Assembly (NCBI GenBank): GCA_048013815.1 | Contig: CM106586.1 | Span: forward strand, 22,940,001-23,004,000 | Reading direction: 5' to 3' | DNA: 64,000 nt | Source of the DNA: Setoptus koraiensis | Taxonomy: Eukaryota > Arthropoda | Part shown: positions 34,201 through 44,750 of the stretch, one piece after another | How positions within the stretch are numbered: the first letter of the stretch is position 1 | Layout of the letters: every line of letters starts with the position of its first letter | Notes under the pieces: generated by a model | Database searches by the model: none | Told to the model about the DNA's origin: nothing | What the model saw: only the letters and a program-made list of their open reading frames with translations | Translations under genes and position numbers: made by a program

Positions 34201-35710
34201 GGTTTAGTTGCTGCTAGTTGTTGCTTAGTTGAAGTGGTTGCTTCGACTCATTCGCATAATGATTCGAATCACCATCCTGTCTATAATGCCATGAATCAGC
34301 AACAAGTGTCGAAGCGCATCATGTTTGCTCGGCCAATGGTGAAGCAAGTTTTGTTTCTGCAGTCATTACTGGAAATTAGTAAAGAGAAATCGATGCCCGT
34401 AATCTTTCGATCATTAGACATCAAAATAGAATGACACGAATGAGAGCCATGGGTGGGCCTGTGTATAGCAGACAAGAGAAAGAATCTTCCATTTGTTCAC
34501 ACTTGATCGTGCCCATCTTGAGGCAGTTGAAAATAAACGAACAACAGGCCCATTCAAAGGCCTTCAACCGAGTAAAGCTTCGCACAAAAGTGATGATCGC
34601 CTGATACAGTATTGCATCTGAAACTATTGAATCATAAATCCAGTTGGCCAGACAACTAAATTTATAATCTAAGCAGCTTAGGCATTATGATATAGATGCG
34701 ACCGTTATTATTATTTATCACTTTGCCCTTGGGCATATGACAAAAAGAAAATTAAGATTTACCTCAATGGAGCAACAAATGTACTATACTATAGAAACAA
34801 TGCATCAGACACGTCTACGTAAAGTTTGGTTTACATTTGCATTATAAGCCCCAGTTTGGTTGAGTAATACATAGCGAGTAAAGCTTACCGTTAATTCACC
34901 AACCACTGTGCCAACTGGTGTAGATTCCGAAATAGTTAAGGATTCTGAAGCTCGATTGTTGGCTAGATAACACGGTTCCATGGGATCACTAGTCGATGTT
35001 GCTATTGTTTTTGGGGTAGTGTTAATCGAGTTCATTTGCTGCGTTGCATTTGTATCACTGCTATTAGTAGCCACTTTGCTATTTGCAATTTGTTTTCTCG
35101 CTTGATTTAGACTGCTCGAATTACTCGTTGTTGTGTTAACATTCCTTATAATTGACTTATCCGAGGGCGACGAGCTGAGCATGAGATTGTTTGCATCTGT
35201 TGAGAAGTAGCGTCTAGATCTCGTCTGATTCGAGCGATCTTGATCTGTTTTCTGAAGCACGAGGTCGCTTGTAACGTTGCTAGTTGGTGTTTCAAACAAC
35301 GGCGACGCTGTTGTTGCAATCGTTTGTCTTCCATTATCCAACAGACTGCTGAAACTATTATTTGAGATTGGCTGCAGAATTGATGATATATTCTGGTGAT
35401 TTGTCAATTCAGAGTATAACTTGTTTTCTGGAGTTTCTAGATTTAATGAGACGTTCACATTTCTCGGGCTGGAGAATGTTGTAGATGAAACGAGATTGCT
35501 CATATTTGTAGTAATCGTCGACGCGGTTGTTATTCCTTGAGAGCTAACAAATAGACCGTAAGATAGACAGGCCAATCCGTGGCATACTGATGAAGCTGGC
35601 GATTTTCCGCTTTTATCATCTAATGTCAACGACATAATGAACATCAAAAAGATTAGCATCAATTTGAATAGAGCTTGACATTGTCTGCACATGCTCGCCA
35701 TATTTAACAA
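16266..35710 (-). CDS. Cadherin-family transmembrane protein, two coding exons, 2362 aa
   Basis: Exon 1 is 34889-35710 (274 codons, ends GAATTAACG|GTAAGC). Exon 2 is 16266-22532 (after TCCAACCAG). The join is phase 0 and completes the first cadherin repeat: SESTPVGTVVGELT joins VNGDSSSNGN, followed by LAKKLDREN and VHIIVTDENDNWPVF (about 441-457). Exon 1 has a signal peptide (about 12-30) and a Ser/Thr/Asn-rich stretch. About five extracellular cadherin repeats are visible; calcium motifs include DYETQ, NLFDEDDLPPYF and VKILDINDNNPEF. Repeats 3 and 5 are weak. One membrane helix lies at about 1262-1288 (IMLHLLVFIILITLAM). The cytoplasmic tail of about 1070 residues is Asn/Ser/Gln-rich, with a polyproline run near 1745 and end KKTLTWFDQVEIT. 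Protocadherin-like; exact orthology undecided. More small exons inside the intron or gap cannot be excluded. Confidence 0.88.
22712..22754. repeat. Perfect 12-bp inverted repeat abutting the gap
   Basis: ATCGATTAATCA at 22712-22723 is matched by TGATTAATCGAT at 22743-22754, and the second arm ends at the first N. Confidence 0.9.
22755..23254. other. Assembly gap of exactly 500 N
   Basis: A run of 500 unknown bases, a conventional placeholder, so the true length is unknown. It lies inside the cadherin intron, about 220 bp upstream of the main-exon acceptor. Confidence 0.99.
23729..23771. repeat. Hairpin: 15-bp inverted repeat, 13-nt loop
   Basis: ATCATCAGGGAGCTA (23729-23743) faces TAGCTCCCTGGTGAT (23757-23771), with 14 of 15 positions matching and the exception compatible with G-U pairing in RNA. 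GAATC and GATTC just outside extend the symmetry. Confidence 0.7.
26477..26502. repeat. Hairpin: perfect 11-bp stem, 4-nt loop
   Basis: AACTCAGCGAC, loop CGTA, GTCGCTGAGTT. Confidence 0.85.
28066..28163. repeat. Long imperfect hairpin in the G+C-rich island
   Basis: The core is a perfect 15-bp inverted repeat, AAAAGTTCGATCCGT (28083-28097) and ACGGATCGAACTTTT (28113-28127), with a 15-nt loop. CACGC/GCGTG pair just outside after a small internal loop, and GACAACAGT/ACTGTGTC give weaker outer symmetry. Confidence 0.75.
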
Positions 35711-36366
35711 TTTCGGATATTCTTGGTGTAATAATTGGTTATTAGATGACTATAGCTAAGAATCAGCGCAACACGTGCAAATTGACACAAAATGACGACC
35801 ACATATGATCCTATTTTATTCTTTGCTGGGGCATATATGTTTGATGGAACAAATTCGAGTCACACGCGTAAACAGTTTGATCTATGAGAATGCTTGCATA
35901 AATGGTGATCTGTGATTTATGACTTTGCCATTTTAATTGTTTCTGATGTGGTTGGTAATTTGTGACACTTGCTGGAAAGAGCTACAGTATGAAGAAGCTG
36001 TCAATCGATTCAAGTTTATTTTGTATTATGATGGTCACGCACAATAGAGAGCGAGCTGGACAATAATAGGTGACGAGAAAACGGATTGAGTGAATTCTTT
36101 CCAGGTGAATGGAATGACAAACACATACAAAGCATCATGATTAATTCAACGTGGTTACTGACTAAGTTGGTTTACATCATGAGCTCGACTCAACAAATAA
36201 CAGAATGCAAGATCAGCAAGGTACAGTTAGTTTCTTTAGCCGTATAATGGTTCACACGATGCAGCAATGTGAGCAACAGGGCGGAGCTAACTTAGATAGA
36301 TGAAGGTGAGACAAGCCACTAGACATTGCACATCGCACAGTAGGCTGGTCAAGCAAGTTGAATTGC

Positions 36367-36466
<100 letters not shown>

Positions 36467-39400
36467 AAAACCAAACAAGTTATTGGCTAGTGAGAGCTAT
36501 TACATTCGTTTTATTCACATTATTTTTATATTGAACGAGAAGCTTATACTGACGCGCTTAGGCAGATTGTTCAACATGGTTCAAACAACAACAAGTGATA
36601 AAGAGATGCTTCTTTTCCGTCAAAAACTTTTGCCACTTGCTAGAGGCGCCATCAATATCACCAGAAACAGTTCCATGATTGTTGATGAGACTTGTGTATA
36701 ACGAATGATTAAATGCGATGATGATGATGAAGGGAATAGGAAATCTCCACTGCTTTAACACTCAAGTAAGGAGTAGAATTGTCAATTTATGTGATCTTTC
36801 AAACTGTTAAAATTAATATTATCATTGTTTGCATATAACAGCAGGTAACAGAAAGAATCTGCTGATAATGCTAAAGCTCGATTCTCCTCATCGCTTGTTA
36901 CTCTGTCTGGTGTTAGTTCGGACAATTAATGTGATTGATTTTGTACAACGAAAACACACAATCGGCTATAATATTCATGCCAGAGTTGTTATATCAATCA
37001 AACAATGCTAACACAGTGCACAAAGCGCAATCAATTCAATTACACGTCTCTTTAATTCACCACCTATCTACCTACCTGGCTACCTACACAAGTGTCACCC
37101 GGTCATACAAAATTAAATCTCAAGTGAAACAGGTGCTGATAGCTTCTTTCTATGGTCAACGCAATTCCACTATTCACCAAATTCAAGCTTCAATTTTATG
37201 ATCCTAACAGCCAACCTATCTGTTACCTTCGTATCACAGACTATAATTCAAGTCCATTGCAGAGGACCGTGTTTGTCGTTTGCAAACACCATACTACCTG
37301 CCAAATGTATATGATTAACTCATCAGTGTATATTGGAGGCCTCTATCTTTACAGACTCGTCTGCATGGTTCTAGATTGGTGCAAAACCTACGATTGCAAC
37401 TAGTCAGTTGCTCATAATGACCACCAGCGGTTCATGTTGACACAAAAATTATCCCATCGTTATTCCCATTGAGACTCTGTCTAGGATTGAGCCACTGCCA
37501 GTGGCTTTGTTGTGGATTTCCAGTTGGGTTTGGCAGCTTAAACAATGTGCAAAATAGCAACAACAAATTGAACGCTTTCTGTTGTTGGCAGCTAGTCTAG
37601 AAACAGAAGTGAAAAAACCAACTAATATAGCCAGTCGATGCTGGTTGCCAATAATTATCAGTACCGAGCAACAACGGCTCTTACATGATTTCATATGATA
37701 GATAAAGACAGACAGAGAGAAGCAGTAGACAAGCACGAATGTGTGTAGAATATACACATTCTCAACGATAGCCAATAGTGGTCAGTTAATTCTTAACGAC
37801 TTGCAAGTTGCAACAACAGAGATAAGAGCAACTATTGCCTATCATCATATCAGATACTATTCGCCGTCAACAGGCCAATCAACACTAACATACACACATA
37901 GAAACAAAACTTTATCATTCGATCGGCTGCTATCACTTATTACAAGCAACTTATTTTATTCTTTTTCTCTCTCTGGCCGATTTATTCTCTCGGTGGTCAA
38001 GTTTCTAAGATGCCGAACATTTCACCTGTCTTGTCAACATGTGTGTCTGGCAGACAAGCGGACAGACAAACACACACTAGCTACCTCCAACGTTGTCTTC
38101 CTCCTTCATTGCTTTATATATATCTGTCAGACCAATAAAAGATTTACTATTTCCCCATTTAGAGACACACTGACACCAGCGCATTGCGATAGAAATGTAA
38201 TGTTTTGATTGTTGGCATGCAAGAATTGGCAGTGATACACTTGTAAAGTGATAAGTTACATTAGTGGCTTGTAGTCAATGTCATTTTTTGTTGTCTACCT
38301 CTATTTCTCACCTCATCTGATATGATAGAGTCCAATCATGCCGCCCAATCATGTTGGCACCGGCAACATTAGTGCGACGATGACCAACAACAACTCCGCT
38401 GTGCTTGTTAGATAATAGAAAAAAAAGAGAGACAGAATATCTATTCGAGTCATTTCCTGTAGCTGCTCTAATAGAATGTGTGACTCATTAAATGTGCCTT
38501 ATGTGACACCTAATAGCAGGTCGTTTCCATTAGCGGACACACAATCAATTGGTTGCAGGGGTAATATTGGACTGAATCAAACCGATAATTAGTAAAAAGG
38601 AGCCGCCTCTTATTGGCGGTTAGTGGCGGCTAATTGTCTGGACCTATTCAAGTCAAACGGCCAGCCAACCGCAACAACAGGTGTCCAGTGAACTATGATC
38701 AAAACTGGCCATTGTCGTCGCGACAAACTGTTACCGACGATTGCACTTGAACACTGATAGATGTGAATAACCTAGAACTTTGTTAGTTGCGCCTTCTTAT
38801 CAAGATGCTTACTTCAAGTTTTTAGCAAATATTTATCAATTGATAAACCCAAAACATAAAAGTGTGTACTATTGATAGAGATTGCCATATTAGACTCTCA
38901 AATCTATGGGATAAATCTGTTGTTTTCGTCCTGCACAAAATGAATGAATCGACTGCGAATACTCTACACATAATCTTGTAAAGACGGGGGTCAACAAGAG
39001 CTGGCAGATCCCAATTCTACTGACTGATAATTACAACTCGAACACAGTATACTAGTTATATGACAAAAGATAAAAAATGCCCACATATTTGCTTTGTTGT
39101 GTACATATTTATATCTTTATCGAGTGTGTGATCGTGATCAAGCAGTGTCCACAACTGAAAAGAAATAATAAGGTAATTGAATTTAGTTAGTCTGGTGCTA
39201 CACTGTCGTATGTAGTTCGTTGTGCCAATATAGAATACTATACCTAGTGACGTATTCATTCAGATAGTGACCAACTAGTTAGAAATCATTTTGAAAATCC
39301 CAGTAGATAAACTGTTGATATTGATAGTTCACCACTAGGGTAGTCACGATTTTTTTGATAGCAGAAGAGCAGCAAACGTCAGACGGCAGCATAAAATGGA

Positions 39401-40316
39401 GATACTTGCATGAATGGACCAGACCAACGACGAGCGGCCTTAAACGCAAAGCAAGACAAACAATGATCTGTGTGCATTGACCAACTAGCTTTTAGGTGAG
39501 TTGATCTGCCAGATGGTTACTTGAACGATCATGCAGTCATTCATTTGGGCTAGAGATCCGCTAGATCGGATCTTTTGTAACGTCGAAAAGCTGATACACA
39601 TTAGAGTGGAGCGTGTGTTTATGTCACTGACCAAATGTGAATGCATCTCTTCGCACACACTTTTTGCATCCCGCTATGATTGAGGTGTCATATCGTGAGA
39701 TTATCTTCGTAAGCTTGATGGAAATTTAGTTGAGAAAGTAATAATAATAATAATAACAAAAAGTGTAATGCCCACCGGAGTAGTGTGGTAGCCCAATGTT
39801 GTTGGCAATATTTCCTAGTTCCTTTGTTGCTCCTTTTGTCATGTCACTTGCTCATAGCATAATGCTTAGCGGATGTGCTCAAACGGCCAGCCAGTTGACT
39901 AGCCAGTCGGGCCTAGCGGGTGGCAGGGACGAGTATACCAATGTGTGATGCAATGGATTGTTTGATTGTGCTCTTGTTGACTTATGGCACGGTGTGCAAG
40001 TATAATAATCGAGAAACGGAAAAAGTATTACGATCTGCAACGATCTACTCTCTATGGCTACGTAGGGATATTGTCTTGTTAGTTGTCGTTTCCGAATATT
40101 CACTGGAAGTGGGCTCCTCAAACCTGCTAAATAATCGATATGGACAGGGATGGATCCACAAAGAGAGGTAATCCTGGCCAAGTGATGGTGGTACCTGGTC
40201 CGAATATTTATGACATATATTTATGTGGCGGTTAGTCAGATAATAAGTCAATAATAATTACAGCAACAGTAACATCGGCCAAAGATCCGGACATTACAAT
40301 ACGGAGAGCAGATCCT

Positions 40317-40463
40317 ATGGCCCATGGGCCATGGCAAATAATTCGAAATGGCGCGAAAGTGTGTCCGAGTCGGGTGGCTCCCTCTGTTGGATTCTGTAGC
40401 GGCTTGTGGTGGTAGCGCGGTTGGCGCCAAAACTAGCGAACAAACGCACATGATTCTGATTGG
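40317..40463. promoter_or_regulatory. E2F-site/CCAAT cluster, candidate Dp promoter
   Basis: In order: a perfect 16-bp palindrome ATGGCCCATGGGCCAT (40317-40332); GGCGCGAAA (40350-40358), the complement of a TTTCGCGCC E2F site; TTGGCGCCAAAA (40421-40432), the complement of a TTTTGGCGC E2F site; and ATTGG (40459-40463), an inverted CCAAT box. This grouping is typical of cell-cycle promoters. It lies about 0.9-1.0 kb before the Dp ATG, so a 5' UTR intron may separate them. Confidence 0.45.
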
Positions 40464-41371
40464 CTGATTTAGTTCGGTTTCAGTGGGCCAGCGTTAGCGG
40501 TGTTGCCGCCGTTGTGGGCAGCACTGTGATGTTAGTGTGAAAAAGCGTGCATGCCTTTACTACTGTGAGATGTTTACTATGCACTATTGAAAAGGCTGCG
40601 AACCGCGCAACAGACTTCTAAACAAACGAAAAAATCTTTCTATGAACACAAAGTAGCCTGTGTGTGTGCGCGTTTGTCCACCAAACACACAACACACCCT
40701 GGTGTGTGTGTCAGTGTGTGCGTTTAACGAAATAGTTGCTGTACATGGTTGGTGGAGCGAGCAACTATGCACTCTTCTACACACACACTTTCTCCATTAA
40801 TTCTATTCGGCAATGAATGTGTGTCTGTCTGTGCGTGTGTGCTATCATATATAACTCCATAGTGGCGATGCATTTGCCTCTCTCTCTACTTTTAAATTCA
40901 ATGTGTGTATCTGTGTGTGCTGGTGTGTGTGCTGGTGACTGTGCGCTTTAATAATTGCACAAACGCGCTTTTGCACTGACGCACACACGGACAAACGAAC
41001 CCATAAGCGACAGCTATAATGCTAGACAGACACGTAAATGCAGAAAAGTGTGCTGTCGTGCGTCTGTTTGTCTGTATACCGCTGCTTTTTGTTACTCCAA
41101 CAATTCGCAACTGCTGATTTGATCTCTCTTTCCCTCTCTCTCTCTCTCTCTCCAAATCTATCTCACTTCTTTCTCTCTCTCTTTCTCTCTCTATCTCTCT
41201 ACTCTCACAATATCTTTGTATCTCGACTCATTTATTCTGTCCCTTTAATTTAATTGGTCTTAATTTTCACATCGATTCTTTTGGTGTGTTCAAACAACAA
41301 CGATAGTAATAGTATTAATAGTAATTATAAACAAATAGGGAGGGAACAAAAAAACAACAAATATACCAGCA

Positions 41372-42295
41372 ATGGCCAACAACAATTCAGATAATTCCAA
41401 TGATGACATTTCATCAGGCATGGAGCACTCTTCGGTGGGACCCACCAGCGTGAAAAGGCGTAAACAGGACCCAAAAACTGGTAAGGGGCTGCGTCATTTC
41501 TCCATGAAAGTTTGTGAAAAAGTCAAATGTAAGGGAACCACCACATACAACGAGGTAGCTGATGAGCTAGTCTCAGAGTTTAGCTCGGACCCGGGCATCT
41601 GCAGGGGGCAGTACTCACTCGGCGAACAAGAGCCTTTCGATCAGAAGAACATCAGACGCCGAGTATACGACGCTCTAAACGTCCTCATGGCTATGAATAT
41701 AATATCAAAAGAGAAGAAAGAAATCAAATGGATTGGACTTCCCACAAACGCCGCTCAAGAATGCTCTGAATTAGAGGAGGAGAAACGAAAATTGATTGAA
41801 AAAATTAATACTAAACGCCAACAAGTGCACGATCTTATATTGCAACAGATCGCTTACAAAAAATTGGTAGAGCGAAATAGGGCCTCCAGTGTTGCTCCAG
41901 CCCCGAATGCTATCATCAAATTGCCATTCATTATCATCACTACGGACAAGAAGACTGTCATAGATTGTAGCATATCAAACGACAAATCAGAGTATCTTTT
42001 TAATCTTGATAACGCATTCGAAATTCACGATGATATTGAGGTGCTGAAACGTATGGGCTTGACTATTAATCTGGAAAAATTACAGTCCCTTGCGCAGCAA
42101 CAATCACAAATGCAACTACCGGAAGAATCTTCATCCTCCTCTCAAGCCTCTTCTAACCACGAGAATAATGACGCCGTTGCCAACCATGCCAAATGCCGCG
42201 ACATACTACCGAAAGCCTTACACGCTGAATTTGATGAAATGATCGTTCGAACCAAAATGGAACCTGTGGAACCAGAAAGAGCGGCAACGGACTGA
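41372..42295 (+). CDS. Dp: Transcription factor Dp (E2F dimerization partner)
   Basis: A 307-aa single-exon protein. Residues about 35-123 are the winged-helix DNA-binding domain ([26 protein letters not shown], then [15 protein letters not shown] with the RRVYD DNA contact at 95-100, and KEIKWIGLP). A leucine-rich dimerization helix follows (about 130-170), then the marked-box-like part [20 protein letters not shown] and [20 protein letters not shown] (about 184-227). Dp pairs with E2F proteins to bind TTTSSCGC sites and drive S-phase genes. The N-terminus is short and acidic, and the tail is Gln/Ser-rich. Two E2F-like sites upstream suggest feedback. The poly(A) signal AATAAA at 42450-42455 lies in an aminotransferase relic. 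Confidence 0.97.
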   Translation: MANNNSDNSNDDISSGMEHSSVGPTSVKRRKQDPKTGKGLRHFSMKVCEKVKCKGTTTYNEVADELVSEFSSDPGICRGQYSLGEQEPFDQKNIRRRVYDALNVLMAMNIISKEKKEIKWIGLPTNAAQECSELEEEKRKLIEKINTKRQQVHDLILQQIAYKKLVERNRASSVAPAPNAIIKLPFIIITTDKKTVIDCSISNDKSEYLFNLDNAFEIHDDIEVLKRMGLTINLEKLQSLAQQQSQMQLPEESSSSSQASSNHENNDAVANHAKCRDILPKALHAEFDEMIVRTKMEPVEPERAATD

Positions 42296-42349
42296 AAGCT
42301 TGTGTATATTGAATACATATATATATACGTATATATATATTACATATGA

Positions 42350-42560
42350 TTATTTAACGGTCGTTACAGCCTTATGTATAGCCTCGGTTGCATAACATAA
42401 AAATTATTAGTATTTAGGCCGGCTATATTGATCCGACCAATAACGGGCAAATAAATGTGAAACTCATCAACCATATTCTTATGTTACTCTACATTTCTAC
42501 ACGTTTTTTTTATCATGACCTTCAATGCTCCGCTTGTACCGGGTTATGTGAGAAACAACC
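42350..42560 (-). pseudogene. Decayed 3' fragment of a duplicated aspartate aminotransferase
   Basis: Read on the minus strand, this piece matches the last 60 or so residues of the intact aminotransferase next door: GCFSHNPVQAEH against GMFSYTGLSKDQ, VDEFHIYLPVIGRINIAGLN against IEEFHIYLPDDGRISLAGLN, and after a frame change YATEAIHKAVTTVK-stop against YVAEAIHKAVTTIT-stop. At least one frameshift and extra stops show it is dead. It lies about 160 bp downstream of the intact gene in the same orientation, so a tandem duplication is the simplest origin. The upstream end is too diverged to place. Confidence 0.8.
42450..42455 (+). promoter_or_regulatory. Candidate Dp poly(A) signal
   Basis: AATAAA 155 bp after the Dp stop, embedded in the antisense of the aminotransferase relic. 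Confidence 0.5.
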
Positions 42561-42719
42561 GGAAGCCTCAGAGATAACAGTGAATTTGAACGAAGAACTC
42601 TTTCCAACAGTGATTCTTGATACAATGTGTATCTGGTTGATGATCCCCGATCTTGCATAACATTAAAAGGCATCTCGCATAAATTATAGACCAACTATCA
42701 TATGAGCAGATTCAAATTC

Positions 42720-43940
42720 TCAAGTGATAGTGGTTACAGCCTTGTGAATTGCTTCGGCAACATAGTTAACATTTGTTGTGTTGAGTCCAGCTAGACTTAT
42801 TCTACCATCATCCGGTAGATAGATATGAAACTCCTCGATCAATAATTTGACTTGATCTTTACTTAAGCCTGTGTACGAAAACATTCCGATTTGGTCGGTA
42901 ATGTGATGCCAAGATCCTGGCGTCTTCAGTTCCTCCAAACGTGATCGCAAAGCTTTACGCATAGATAGGATCCTTGAAGACATTTCTTTGATACTAGCAC
43001 GCCATTCATCCAATAACTCTGGATCTGTCAATATTTTAGCCACAATACGTGCTCCCGCCTCTGGTGGATTGGAGTAGTAACGTCTGACGAGTAAGGCAAT
43101 TTGTGAACTGCATGCTTGAATCTTTTCCGGTTTGTTCATAACGATTGCTAAGTTACCAACACGTTGGTTGTATAGACCAAAATTTTTTGCGAAAGACTGA
43201 CAACACATGGCTTCGAAGCCACGGTCAATGAAATAACGAAAGCTCTTTATATCACGATCTACATCACCTGACGCGAAACCTTGGTAGGCACAGTCGAACA
43301 AAGGAAATAGTTTCTTTTCCTCCATGACGTCAGCGATCGTCTTCCACTGATCATCTGATGGATCAATACCGGTCGGATTGTGAGCGCAAGCATGCAAAAT
43401 AATTATAGAGTCTTGAGGAGCGTTACGCAGATCCTCAATGAGTCCATCGAAGTCAATCTTGCGGTTGACTGGGTCCCAGTAACGATACGATCGAATATCT
43501 TCAAAGCCTGCATACTGAAAGATGTCCAAATGGTTGCCCCATGTAGGCTTCGAGTAATAGACCGTTTTTAATTTCAGCTGTCTGAATAAGAATGCAGCTG
43601 CCATACTGAGAGCTCCAGTTCCACTCAGAGTTTGGGTACTAAATACTCTACCCTCTTGAATAATCTTGCTATCTTTACCTAAAAGAAGCTCGGTGGCGGC
43701 CTTCGTGAACTCTGGTAATCCTGTCTGTGTGAGATACTCAAAATTGAGCGTCGCATCATTGGCTATAGCAATTTTGGCCTTACGTACTACTGGTAACACC
43801 CATGGTTTTCCAGTGTTGTCTCGGTAGGCTCCAATACCTAGATCCACCTTCTTCTCATTGGTGTCTTTCTTGTAGGCTTGCGACAGTGCGAATATGGCAA
43901 TGGGAGGTGCTGCTGAGATTTGATCAAATCTTGATGCCAT
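42720..43940 (-). CDS. Aspartate aminotransferase, cytosolic type
   Basis: A 406-aa single-exon enzyme that interconverts aspartate and 2-oxoglutarate with oxaloacetate and glutamate, using PLP, for the malate-aspartate shuttle and nitrogen balance. The start MASRFDQISAAPPIAIFALS is the usual cytosolic N-terminus. The frame is open 31 codons further up, but that segment is atypical, so the ATG at 43940 is chosen. The PLP-binding Lys252 is in SFAKNFGLYNQRVGNL. Also present are DLGIGAYRDNTGKPWVLPVV, TQTLSGTGAL, HACAHNPTGIDP, FPLFDCAYQGFASG and RRYYSNPP. Length matches GOT1 (about 410). No mitochondrial presequence. A dead copy of its 3' end lies just downstream. Confidence 0.96.
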   Translation of the reverse strand: MASRFDQISAAPPIAIFALSQAYKKDTNEKKVDLGIGAYRDNTGKPWVLPVVRKAKIAIANDATLNFEYLTQTGLPEFTKAATELLLGKDSKIIQEGRVFSTQTLSGTGALSMAAAFLFRQLKLKTVYYSKPTWGNHLDIFQYAGFEDIRSYRYWDPVNRKIDFDGLIEDLRNAPQDSIIILHACAHNPTGIDPSDDQWKTIADVMEEKKLFPLFDCAYQGFASGDVDRDIKSFRYFIDRGFEAMCCQSFAKNFGLYNQRVGNLAIVMNKPEKIQACSSQIALLVRRYYSNPPEAGARIVAKILTDPELLDEWRASIKEMSSRILSMRKALRSRLEELKTPGSWHHITDQIGMFSYTGLSKDQVKLLIEEFHIYLPDDGRISLAGLNTTNVNYVAEAIHKAVTTIT

Positions 43941-44033
43941 TTTTGTTAGATTCTGTTTGTTGATATGTTTGACAATAATGATACTAGGTTCTAGTTGGAT
44001 ATATAGTTTCAGGCACACACAAATATAACACAA

Positions 44034-44696
44034 ATATTTTACATAAAATTAGATGATTATCCAAATATTGAAGGCAAATTATAGAATGATTTGCAATGAA
44101 ACATACGGTGACATTGAGATTTGTTGCATAGATCACACTTGGCATACATTCAGACATACAATGCGAGCAAGGGAATATCTTGCAGCTATAAGCGATTGTC
44201 TAGATCGCTTGTCAGTTCATAGACTATGAATCATAGTTAGCATGAGATCAGACCCTCTGTTCTGGCGCATATTATAAACTTGCTTGTGTGTTACAATGTG
44301 CAATTTATGGCATGTTGAACACGATAGAAACTCGTTTTTCAATGACGATGTCAAATACTCCAATCCACCTAGCAACTGTAAGCTACATCACGGCGTGTAG
44401 ATTTGGTTGCTCGTACAGATATTATATAAATTGTACTCTTTTCATAGGCTTGCCACGTAACTCTATACTAAAATGCCAATCGTCTGACGTAGTTGTGCAA
44501 TGATTCCTAGTCATTCACCATGCTGTGGAACCCTTCACTAAGGTGATCGAAAAGTTCACCCGTTGTGCAGAATGGATAATCTGTGGAGCCTGGTATTCAA
44601 TAAGTAGAAAAATTACTCACAGCAACTTAGAAAAAAACTACAAGATATGCTGTCAGATGAATAAAAAAGATTTCATTTCAGTGACAAAAATAATTT
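44034..44696. other. Spacer between the aminotransferase and PI3K genes
   Basis: Promoter region of the aminotransferase (-) and downstream flank of the PI3K gene (-). No further gene or strong motif seen. Confidence 0.5.
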
Positions 44697-44702
44697 TTTA
44701 AT
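44697..44702 (-). promoter_or_regulatory. Poly(A) signal of the class II PI3K gene
   Basis: ATTAAA on the minus strand about 50 bp beyond the stop codon. Confidence 0.5.
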
Positions 44703-44750
44703 TCATTTAAAATCTTTCAATCATAATAACCCAATACTGAAGTATCCTTT

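Larger units (their letters stand above)
22533..34888 (-). other. 12.4-kb intron of the cadherin gene
   Basis: Bounded by a GTAAGC donor (34883-34888) and a CCAG acceptor (22533-22536) on the minus strand. It holds the N gap, three notable hairpins, a CT microsatellite (24010-24032), CAA repeats (about 28988-29012) and a G+C-rich island around 26.7-28.4 kb. I see no convincing nested gene on either strand. Confidence 0.75.
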
